Made by a program: the position numbers and the translations under genes
The notes under the pieces: generated by a model
Databases searched by the model: none
What the model was told of the DNA's origin: nothing
What the model saw: the letters and a program-made list of their open reading frames with translations, nothing else
In this document: piece after piece, positions 53,525 through 60,717 of the stretch
How positions within the stretch are numbered: the first letter of the stretch is position 1
Layout: each line of letters starts with the position of its first letter
Assembly: GCA_029862045.1 (NCBI GenBank)
Contig: JAOTYE010000013.1
Span: forward strand, 40,502-104,501
Source: Gammaproteobacteria bacterium
GTDB lineage: Bacteria; Pseudomonadota; Gammaproteobacteria; Steroidobacterales; Woeseiaceae
Direction of reading: 5' to 3'
DNA length: 64,000 nt

Positions 53525-53875
53525 ATGCCGGAGGAAGTAACCTACGAACCGCATAATGCCCTGATGCGTGTCCGAGCATGGGGAGTCGACCCCATTGCGG
53601 ATTGGATTGCATCAAAAAAGGAAGTTGTTCAACTTTCCGAGACACATGGAGTATTTTATCTCCTTGTTGATGCTCGAGAACTGACGACCGCTCCATCGAT
53701 ATTGGATATCTTCGATTTTGGTCAAGACTGGCCGGGTACGATCAAGACAGCTATTTTAGTTGGTGAAGAGACCAGCGAAGATGTCGCGTTTGTAGAAACA
53801 GTCGCGGTCAATCGGTACAAGCAAATGCAAATATTTTACGACGAGGATGAGGCCCTCCTTTGGCTTAGGGAATAG
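53525..53875 (+). CDS. Small SpoIIAA/STAS-like protein
   Basis: A 116-residue protein starting at ATG 53525, nine bases after GGAGGG. The pattern (VTYEPHNALMRVRAWG, VFYLLVDARELTTAPSILDI, TIKTAILVGEETSEDVAFVE, MQIFYDEDEALLWLRE) matches SpoIIAA-like/STAS-type single-domain proteins, whose C-terminal end often reads F.d..eA..WL. No phosphorylatable Ser motif is obvious. It lies divergently beside a GGDEF gene and may work in signalling; role unknown. Confidence 0.75.
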   Translation: MPEEVTYEPHNALMRVRAWGVDPIADWIASKKEVVQLSETHGVFYLLVDARELTTAPSILDIFDFGQDWPGTIKTAILVGEETSEDVAFVETVAVNRYKQMQIFYDEDEALLWLRE

Positions 53876-54037
53876 CAATACGAAGCACCATGTCCGATTG
53901 CGATTGCTCGTTGGAAATAGAATGAGTGCGATTCCGCGTAGCTCGGGCTGAGTTCCAGAGTACGCCGATGTATGACCGACCGGTTACCCGCTCAACACGG
54001 CAGCGATTAGCGCGTAGCCGAACGTGCGGACGCCTGG

Positions 54038-55015
54038 TTATCGGCGCGCCCCTACGAACTTACGTTCGAGTATTTGGCTGGCCAGTCCTCTGCCAGTGAA
54101 TTGGCTGAGTCCGGCGAGCGAGTATTCTGCTCCGGTAATGATGGCGTCGGCCGCGAGCAGACCGCTTCTAACTGCCGGCCCGATGCCCTCGCACATGTCT
54201 CGAGTCGCGAGACCGACAGAATCACCGACGATATAGGCGTCGTTATCACTGATGACATCGACTTTACCGCGCAGATAGTAGCTGTAACCTGTGGGACGAT
54301 AGTTGTCGTAACTGACAAGGTCTTTTTTCCGCAGCTTGTCCACGAATCTGCGCCAATACTCCCGAAGGTGCCCCCCCTGATGCTTTAGTTTGTCGGCCAT
54401 GCCCCCCAATCCGACATTGATATGGCCATTTGCTTTGGGCACGTACCACGCGTAGCCCGGCAAGCCGTCATCGAAAAACCACAGGTGACACCTGGGGTCT
54501 TCCCAGTCATACGCGAATTCCTGTTCGTAAGTAGCTGTCTGCAGCGCGCTGCTGCGCGGATTGCGTTCGTGAAAGAATGTCCTGTAGACCGGGCAAGCTG
54601 TACCGCCGGCACCGACCAGATATCTGGCGCGGAATTCGCCATCGATAATGTAATCACCGCCATCCCGATTAATCTCTCGCACCTTGTGCTGTAGCACCCT
54701 CACGCCGGCACGGCGCAGCAAAAAGTCGTCGAATTCGAAGCGGCGAATCGAATGCTGCCGGGATTTGAGCCTAACCGTGAGCGCTTTCCAGTTGAGATGG
54801 AGTTCGTCGAAAGTCATGAGGCTGAGCGGATAATCCCGCGGATCAAGCTCGAGGTCCGATAGCGCCTCGGGCGTCACCCACCCAGCGCATAATTTTGTGC
54901 GCGGGAATGTCGCCCGATCCAGCACGATGACATCCAGGCCCGCCTCGCGAAGCTTCCAGGCGCAGGTTGAACCTGCGGGGCCACCGCCTACGACAATGGC
55001 GTCGGCCAATTGCAC
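54038..55015 (-). CDS. FAD-dependent reductase of the geranylgeranyl reductase family
   Basis: A 325-residue flavoprotein. The GTG at 55015 lies one base after the stop of the methyltransferase gene (TGACGTG), with GGGGA nine bases before, so the two are translationally coupled. The FAD fold is DAIVVGGGPAGSTCAWKLRE (residues 6-25), followed by TFPRTKLCAGWVTPEAL, the YAWYVPKANGHINVGLGG block and the second FAD motif YIVGDSVGLATRDMCEGIGP. The family reduces isolated double bonds in isoprenoids or lipids. Its partners here suggest fatty-acyl or lipid substrates. Confidence 0.85.
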   Translation of the reverse strand: MQLADAIVVGGGPAGSTCAWKLREAGLDVIVLDRATFPRTKLCAGWVTPEALSDLELDPRDYPLSLMTFDELHLNWKALTVRLKSRQHSIRRFEFDDFLLRRAGVRVLQHKVREINRDGGDYIIDGEFRARYLVGAGGTACPVYRTFFHERNPRSSALQTATYEQEFAYDWEDPRCHLWFFDDGLPGYAWYVPKANGHINVGLGGMADKLKHQGGHLREYWRRFVDKLRKKDLVSYDNYRPTGYSYYLRGKVDVISDNDAYIVGDSVGLATRDMCEGIGPAVRSGLLAADAIITGAEYSLAGLSQFTGRGLASQILERKFVGARR

Positions 55016-55016
55016 G

Positions 55017-56252
55017 TCAATGGGTCCCCGGCTCTCCCAGATACTGATAATCACGCGTCCACGGCACATTGTTGCTACCGCGTGGTGCGAATAGAACCTG
55101 ATAAAGCTGCAAAGTACCGGATTGAAATCCTGCGGACGATCCAGCCAGATACAATCGCCACATGCGCGCGAATGCTTCACCGTACATTTCCGCGACTTCA
55201 TCGGCTACTGTTTCGAAATTCTCCAGCCACATCGCACACGTGCGCGCATAATGCGGGCGCAGATTTTCAACATCGAGGATTGAAAGTTGCTGCGGTTCGA
55301 AGACAGCCATCATTTCGCCAAGGCTTGGAACATGTCCGCCGGGAAAGATGTGTTTGACGATCCAGGGGTCCATTCTCTGTGGATGGCTGCGACCGATCGA
55401 ATGGATCAGACCAATTCCTTCGGGTTTGAGACTGCGTTTAATTAGCTCGCCCAACCTTCTGAAGTTGGTCAATCCAACGTGTTCGAGCATGCCGACCGAC
55501 ACAAACGCGTCGCAACGTTCGTCGATATTCCGGTAATCATCCTCAACAAATCTGACCAAATTATCGACGCCGTTGGCGGCCGCCTTTTCCCTTGCGAAAG
55601 CGACCTGTTCGCTGGAATTGTTGTAGGCGACCACGTTGACGCCGTAATGCTCTGCCATATGCAGTGCCAGCGCGCCCCAACCGCAGCCTGCCTCAATGAC
55701 CTTTTGCCCGGGCCGCAATTTCAATTTGCGGCAGACATGTTCGAGCTTGGCGACCTGGGCCTCGGCCAGCGACGCGCCAGGCGTGTCGAAATACGCACAG
55801 GTATAGACCATGCGCTCGTCCAGCCACAGTTTGTAGAATTCATTGCCGAGATCGTAGTGGTGATGGACGTTTCGCCACGAACGGGCCAGCGTATTGCTGC
55901 GGATGGCGTACAGCATCGATCGGATTCTCGGACCGTAATAGCGGCCATCGCGCTGCCGCGTAATTGCTGAAGTAACCTCGTTCGCAAATGCCAGCAGATC
56001 CCCATGGATCTCGATCAGCCCCGTGCTGTAACACTCGCCAAAACCCACGGAAGGTGATCGCAGGAGTTCGAATACGGCGCGTCGCTCACAGAACTCCATG
56101 CACGCAACGGGGCGTGTCTCTGTCACCCAAAACTCATCGCCATTCCAGAGCCGAATTGAAATGCTGGGATTGCCGACACGCTTCATAATCCAGCGGACCA
56201 GGCTGCGATCAAAGGCGTGCTCAGCGAGAATGTGGCTGGTTTCGACACTCAT
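55017..56252 (-). CDS. Cyclopropane-fatty-acyl-phospholipid synthase-like methyltransferase
   Basis: A 411-residue SAM-dependent methyltransferase of the CFA synthase family. ATG 56252 is preferred (GAGG eight bases before); a GTG at 56261 is possible. The SAM loop is KVIEAGCGWGALALHMAEHY (about residue 185). YDLGNEFYKLWLDERMVYTC, a typical substrate block, precedes it, and IFPGGHVPSLGEMM follows. It would add a methylene or methyl group across a lipid double bond. It is followed by a coupled flavoprotein reductase and is divergent from a fatty acid desaturase gene. Confidence 0.92.
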   Translation of the reverse strand: MSVETSHILAEHAFDRSLVRWIMKRVGNPSISIRLWNGDEFWVTETRPVACMEFCERRAVFELLRSPSVGFGECYSTGLIEIHGDLLAFANEVTSAITRQRDGRYYGPRIRSMLYAIRSNTLARSWRNVHHHYDLGNEFYKLWLDERMVYTCAYFDTPGASLAEAQVAKLEHVCRKLKLRPGQKVIEAGCGWGALALHMAEHYGVNVVAYNNSSEQVAFAREKAAANGVDNLVRFVEDDYRNIDERCDAFVSVGMLEHVGLTNFRRLGELIKRSLKPEGIGLIHSIGRSHPQRMDPWIVKHIFPGGHVPSLGEMMAVFEPQQLSILDVENLRPHYARTCAMWLENFETVADEVAEMYGEAFARMWRLYLAGSSAGFQSGTLQLYQVLFAPRGSNNVPWTRDYQYLGEPGTH

Positions 56253-56458
56253 CCTGCTCACCTCTCTGCGATTGTTTTAGCATGAGACTGGCAGTATTCA
56301 TCGATGCCGGCCATTAGGAGTTTCCGAAGTCATCGCAGATTGCGCTTGGGTATCGGCTGCCGCCGACCTTATATAAGTACTTTCACGCATAGCCGTGCTC
56401 CGGGCATGCCCATAGGGATATAATTCATATCACTGGTAATTCCCGCCGACATTGAAGG

Positions 56459-57505
56459 ATGAACGAGGGATCGCTGAAACTTGACGAAGATTCTGCCGAA
56501 CCGAGTGAAGGACTGCGTATCGGGCGAGATCTGATCAACGCGACCGTGCCATTCGCGGAGGAATCGGTAAAGGTCAGTTGGTGGCACGTCGGCTCGACCT
56601 TCGCCATGCTGACAGCGGCGCTAGCCGGCGCCGGACTCGCACCTTGGTGGCCGTTGCGATTGCTGTTTTCACTGCTGGCGGCCATGTTGATGGTTCGCAC
56701 CTTCATTACCTACCATGACTACATGCATCGGGCGATCCTGGTGCGATCGCGCCTCGCGTGGATCCTGTTCCGGGTCTATTCGGCCCTTGCGCTTACTCCA
56801 CCGCGCTCATGGAAGAAAAGCCACAACTATCATCACGGCCACGTTGGTCAAGTGTCCTCCTCGAGCATCGGCTCTTTTCCGATCATGACCACGCGGATGT
56901 GGCATGAGGCGACGCGCGCGACGAGAAGCAGTTACCGGATAGTCCGACATCCGCTCACAGTGCTGACCGGTTACATAACGGTTTTCTTCTTCAGCATCAC
57001 GTTGCTGCCGCTGCTAAGAAACCCGGCACGGCATTGGGACTCTTTGCTGGCGCTTGTCGGTCACGCGGCACTGGTCGCGGTGCTGTGGATATTCGGTGGA
57101 TTCGATACCGCTTTCTTCGTCGTACTGCTGCCGATAACCATCGCCTCGGCGCTGGGCAGTTACCTGTTTTTTGCCCAGCACAGCTTTAAGCGCATGCACA
57201 TATTATCGACGGAGGCGTGGACGTACTATCGGGCCGCCATGGAATCGTCAAGTTACATGCGGCTCAACAAAGTCATGCAATGGTTCACCGGTAACATCGG
57301 TTTTCACCATATCCATCACCTTAACGTACGCATACCTTTTTATCGCTTGCCCGAGGTGATGGATGCGATCCCGGAACTGCAGTCACCCGTGACGACGACA
57401 CTCAGCCCGCGCGACATTCGTGACTGCTTCCGGTGTTGCCTCTGGGACGAAGATCACCAGAGAGTCGTAACGTACCGCGAGGCATCACGATTGGCAGCTG
57501 CCTGA
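56459..57505 (+). CDS. Membrane fatty acid desaturase
   Basis: A 348-residue di-iron membrane desaturase. The three His boxes are H86-D-Y-M-H90, H122-N-Y-H-H126 and H283-H-I-H-H287. Hydrophobic segments near residues 45-80, 160-175 and 190-230 fit the family topology. It would insert a double bond into an acyl chain at the inner membrane. It is divergent from the CFA-like methyltransferase (206-base gap, no clear promoter seen), so the three genes may act in sequence on one lipid. Confidence 0.9.
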   Translation: MNEGSLKLDEDSAEPSEGLRIGRDLINATVPFAEESVKVSWWHVGSTFAMLTAALAGAGLAPWWPLRLLFSLLAAMLMVRTFITYHDYMHRAILVRSRLAWILFRVYSALALTPPRSWKKSHNYHHGHVGQVSSSSIGSFPIMTTRMWHEATRATRSSYRIVRHPLTVLTGYITVFFFSITLLPLLRNPARHWDSLLALVGHAALVAVLWIFGGFDTAFFVVLLPITIASALGSYLFFAQHSFKRMHILSTEAWTYYRAAMESSSYMRLNKVMQWFTGNIGFHHIHHLNVRIPFYRLPEVMDAIPELQSPVTTTLSPRDIRDCFRCCLWDEDHQRVVTYREASRLAAA

Positions 57506-57534
57506 CCGCGAAGGTCAGCGCAGGTCGGATTGAA

Positions 57535-57651
57535 TCATTCGCCGATGCGTCGCTTTTCGTTCTTCTTCGCTTTTTTCGCGGCCTTTTTCTCTTTTGCCGT
57601 CATGGCCGGTACTTTCTTGGTCTCTTTGTTGCTCTTTTGTCCTTTACTCAT
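57535..57651 (-). CDS. Small basic Lys-rich protein
   Basis: A 38-residue protein starting at ATG 57651 after AGGAG. It reads MSKGQKSNKETKKVPAMTAK, then a KKAAKKAKKNEKRR end. Very short proteins opening with MSKGQKSNKE are common in proteobacteria and are uncharacterised; nucleic-acid binding is plausible from charge. It is convergent with the desaturase gene, 30 bases apart. Confidence 0.7.
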   Translation of the reverse strand: MSKGQKSNKETKKVPAMTAKEKKAAKKAKKNEKRRIGE

Positions 57652-57811
57652 CACTTTTTCTCCTGCTTTGAGCTGCATTAGCGCGCCGTGTATTTTCGGC
57701 GAACAGATTTCACGACCCAGGATAACCCTGCGTAAGGCCAAGGGGGGGCGATTCTGTTGTTCTCAGAGTACAGGAGAAGGCGCGTTCGTATCGTAAATGA
57801 TCAGGGAGAAA

Positions 57812-57868
57812 ATGGGGACATTCCTGTTTCAACGTATTAATGCGTTAAATTGAGAATGTCCCCATTAA
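57812..57868. repeat. Long hairpin repeat (module C')
   Basis: TGGGGACATTC at 57814-57824 pairs with GAATGTCCCCA further right, around an AT-rich loop containing GTATTAATGCG. It matches the layout of 46013-46058. It lies just upstream of the truncated DsrE-like gene. Confidence 0.8.
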
Positions 57869-57887
57869 TCACACTGAGGTACCACCC

Positions 57888-58106
57888 ATGCGTTATCTAA
57901 TGCCGCTTCTGATTCTCGCTGCCTGTGCAACCACCGCCCTGGCAGACGAAGGAGTGTTTACCAAGGGACCGGTTTTCACAGACCATGGCCCGGTCGCCGA
58001 TGTCGATGTCGATGTCACAATGCCGATCCCACCGGGCACGGCGTTTAAGCATAGCTTCGATGTGTCCACCGCGGCACCGAAGGGGTATACGCTGAATCCG
58101 TTTTAG
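57888..58106 (+). pseudogene. Truncated periplasmic DsrE-family-like protein (72 residues)
   Basis: The open frame has a signal peptide (MRYLMPLLILAACATTALAD) followed by GVFTKGPVFTDHGPVADVDV and MPIPPGTAFKHSFDV. This resembles the first third of exported DsrE/YchN-like proteins, which normally run to about 170-190 residues. Here the frame stops at GYTLNPF, 17 bases before a module B/E repeat begins, and nothing like the remaining fold follows. It may be a gene cut by repeat movement, or a genuine short protein. The family match is from memory of the pattern. Confidence 0.5.
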
Positions 58107-58120
58107 GAAATGGTTGGAAC

Positions 58121-58294
58121 GGTGGCCAGGGGCGGGCCGATTCGCGAAGCGAATCAAGACAGTCGAATGCAATGAGCCTGCCCGCAGGGCGAGAACCGGT
58201 CTCAACCGGTTCGAGTCAATCGAACCGTCCGGAAAAGATCGCCAAACTCACAGTCAAGCTGACCTCACTAGCGAAACACGCGGATTTTCAGTCG
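58121..58294. repeat. Composite repeat: start of B, then E, then D
   Basis: GGTGGCCAGGGGCGGGCCGA (B start) joins the GATTCGC-GAA-GCGAATC hairpin and the rest of module E (to about 58224), then 75 bases identical to 7461-7535 (module D, 58220-58294). It lies in the 58107-58513 gap; the remainder shows no gene. Confidence 0.9.
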
Positions 58295-58513
58295 GTCGAA
58301 CTATTAGCCGGACTTATTGCAATCAATAGTTGACGTTTACGAAGCGTTCAATATCGCCAGAAAATGACGTTCACGAGAAAAGAGTATTCTGACCCCATTC
58401 TCTTTATTCTTTCCCTGGATGCCAGACGCGTTGCACTGTTCATATACAAATAGTCAAATGGGGTCGCCGCGCAACTGGCGTATGCCGTTCGCGCGACACC
58501 GGTGGAGGTAAGT

Positions 58514-60190
58514 ATGGCTTCTCTTCGAACAAAGCTCGAGCGCCTGGAATCGTTACGCGAAGAGTTCGGTGCAACCGCGGCCAGCGAGAAGCTGCACCTG
58601 CTTACGGAGCTCGAGCACAAGTCGTTGGGGCGCGCCGTCGAGGTCGGACGTCTGCATGAGACATTGTGTTTCTCGCGTGCCTGGCCAGATGATCCGAAGC
58701 TGCTGGCGACTGTCAACCGGATGCTGAAGAATTTTTCCGATCGAGCAGATCTGAACAGATTTGCCGGGGCGCTGGAAGACTCTGGAATTGACGGGACCGA
58801 CATCCGTTTTCGATTCTACCGGGTGACGGCGCTATGGCTGGCGCAACGTTGCGGCGATTCCTTGCACATCGATTGGGGGCAATTTGAGGCCGAGGATCGG
58901 CTTTCCAGTACGCTTGAAAGCCTGGCGCTCTTCAGTGAACGCGGCGCGTTGCAGCAATACATGTACGACGCACCGGAGTGGATCGATCGGATGCGCCGCG
59001 ATGATGAAACCGATGCGGTGTTCCTGGTTCGCCTTTTTGCAGCACGAGGTGCCGCTGGGGCGGTTTTGGATAGCGTGTATGACGAGCTCGATATTCCGTT
59101 CTATTTGTCCGCATCTGCCACAACACCGACACGCACGCAGGAGTACGTCAGGCCAAAAGCTATTCAGTACCAGCGGCGCAGCATCGAGCGACATGCCATT
59201 GATCTTCGACAGGCTGCGCACAGGCGAATTCGCATCGAAAACGTGAACCGCAGGCAGGCAATGCGCTTGGTGGATCTTGCCAAGAGCGCAATGGTCGCGC
59301 GATCGCGTGACCTCGACGCCTTCGGCTACGCGAGCGCGGATGACGTGATGCGAGTGCATTGCAGACGCGGTATCCAGATCGTGCTCATCGGCATGTTGCC
59401 GGTAAAACGCTACTTGCTGGAATGCGAGTACGGGTACCTGATGCTTAGAAACGGCGTCGTCGTTGGCTACGGCACTGGCACCGGCCTGTTTGGTTCCTGC
59501 CAGATCGCATTTAACCTGTTTCCGGCCTTTCGCGGAGCCGAAACTACGGAACTGTATGCGAGCGTACTTGCAACATTTCACAGGTTGTTTGATGCCGACA
59601 CGTTTTCCGTCGACAGTTACCAGATTGGCGCCGACAACGAAGAAGCGATCGATTCCGGCGCGTGGTGGTTCTATGTGCGCATGGGATTTCGTCCGTGCGA
59701 TAGTGAGGCGATCAAATTGGCGAATGCGGAACTTCGAAAGGCGCAGAGGAAAGGTTATCGCAGCAGCAAAAACACGTTGCGACGCCTGGCCAATTATCCA
59801 CTGTATTTTTCGCTCGCCCGCAAGAGACAGGATGTTTTGCCGATGGTGTGCACTGATTCGATCAGCCTCGGCGTGCTGGACTACGTATCGCAACGCTTTG
59901 GCTCACAACGGGAAGATGGAACACGGCGTTGTTCACAGGAATTGGCGGAGGCGCTGGGCATTGATTCAATCTCCGGCTGGACGGCCGACGAACAGCTGAT
60001 GTGGCATCGTCTGAGCCCCGTCATCGCGGCAGTCGCTGATGTTAAAGAATGGCCGAAGGCCGACCGCGATGCGCTGGCCGACGTGATTCGGGCGAAAGGG
60101 GGCGTTCACGAGCAGGACTACGTGAAGTTATTTGATGCGCACAAACACCTGCGACAGACGGTTGCAGCATTTGCAGCGGCAAACGAGTAG
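58514..60190 (+). CDS. Large uncharacterised protein with a GNAT-like segment
   Basis: A 558-residue soluble protein. ATG 58514 is chosen because GGAGGTAAGT lies just upstream. Residues about 295-410 (YGYLMLRNGVVVGYGTGTGL, AFRGAETTELYASVLATFHR, AIDSGAWWFYVRMGFRP) look like an N-acetyltransferase fold with a Gly-rich acetyl-CoA loop and the late F-Y-x-R-M-G-F-R-P strand. The N-terminal 200 residues are helical and charged. The C-terminal part has an ELAEALGIDS-type helical region. No membrane segment. I cannot name a function; it stands alone between repeat-filled gaps. Confidence 0.7.
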   Translation: MASLRTKLERLESLREEFGATAASEKLHLLTELEHKSLGRAVEVGRLHETLCFSRAWPDDPKLLATVNRMLKNFSDRADLNRFAGALEDSGIDGTDIRFRFYRVTALWLAQRCGDSLHIDWGQFEAEDRLSSTLESLALFSERGALQQYMYDAPEWIDRMRRDDETDAVFLVRLFAARGAAGAVLDSVYDELDIPFYLSASATTPTRTQEYVRPKAIQYQRRSIERHAIDLRQAAHRRIRIENVNRRQAMRLVDLAKSAMVARSRDLDAFGYASADDVMRVHCRRGIQIVLIGMLPVKRYLLECEYGYLMLRNGVVVGYGTGTGLFGSCQIAFNLFPAFRGAETTELYASVLATFHRLFDADTFSVDSYQIGADNEEAIDSGAWWFYVRMGFRPCDSEAIKLANAELRKAQRKGYRSSKNTLRRLANYPLYFSLARKRQDVLPMVCTDSISLGVLDYVSQRFGSQREDGTRRCSQELAEALGIDSISGWTADEQLMWHRLSPVIAAVADVKEWPKADRDALADVIRAKGGVHEQDYVKLFDAHKHLRQTVAAFAAANE

Positions 60191-60220
60191 AAATTGATAG
60201 GGGTCGAGCCGCGTCGAAGG

Positions 60221-60345
60221 AGCGGATTTTCAGTCGCGTGCCACTTCACCGGCGGCTATGTAATTCAATAAGTTACCGGGGCGGCCGTTGCTTTGAGTGC
60301 CTCACTATGCGGGACAGTGCATAGCTGATCCCCGCAAATCTCACG
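60221..60345. repeat. Dispersed repeat module D
   Basis: ATTTTCAGTCGCGTGCCACT and GTAATTCAATAAGTTACCGG match 7524-7580. It ends with a TGCGGGACAGTGCATAGCTG segment like the D ends at 7600 and 12665. The rest of the 60191-60717 gap (60346-60717) shows no gene; a CCTGGTA/TACCAGG hairpin at 60676-60702 lacks a T run. Confidence 0.8.
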
Positions 60346-60717
60346 CACCAGATGTGCGAGTCAATCTGCTGCGGGCGAATCAAGTCACGAGGCCCAGAAT
60401 TTCTAGACCTGTCTTGCCGCAATTGGCTAAAAAAACCAGGCAGTTGTGCCTGATCTGCGCACTGCGTTGGGATCGGAAGTGTCTCGCAGAACTCTGGAAA
60501 AGTTAGCGATTTTCACTCAGTTTCGACTTCAACATGCCGAACCATATCTTCCTGCGTAAGAAAAAGCGGCTGTCCCGCAGCACAGGATCTGTAACGAAAC
60601 TATTTGTGAGCGCCTTCGGCGCCACCTGTCGCTGACATCGGCGGACGCTTCCTTGCCTCCGCCGTGCGTTACGCGCCTGGTACCAACTAATGAGATACCA
60701 GGTCCACCTGCGATATG

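Noticed and set aside
60676..60702. CCTGGTA/TACCAGG hairpin as terminator of the HYR gene
   Set aside because: The stem is short and there is no T run on the minus strand.
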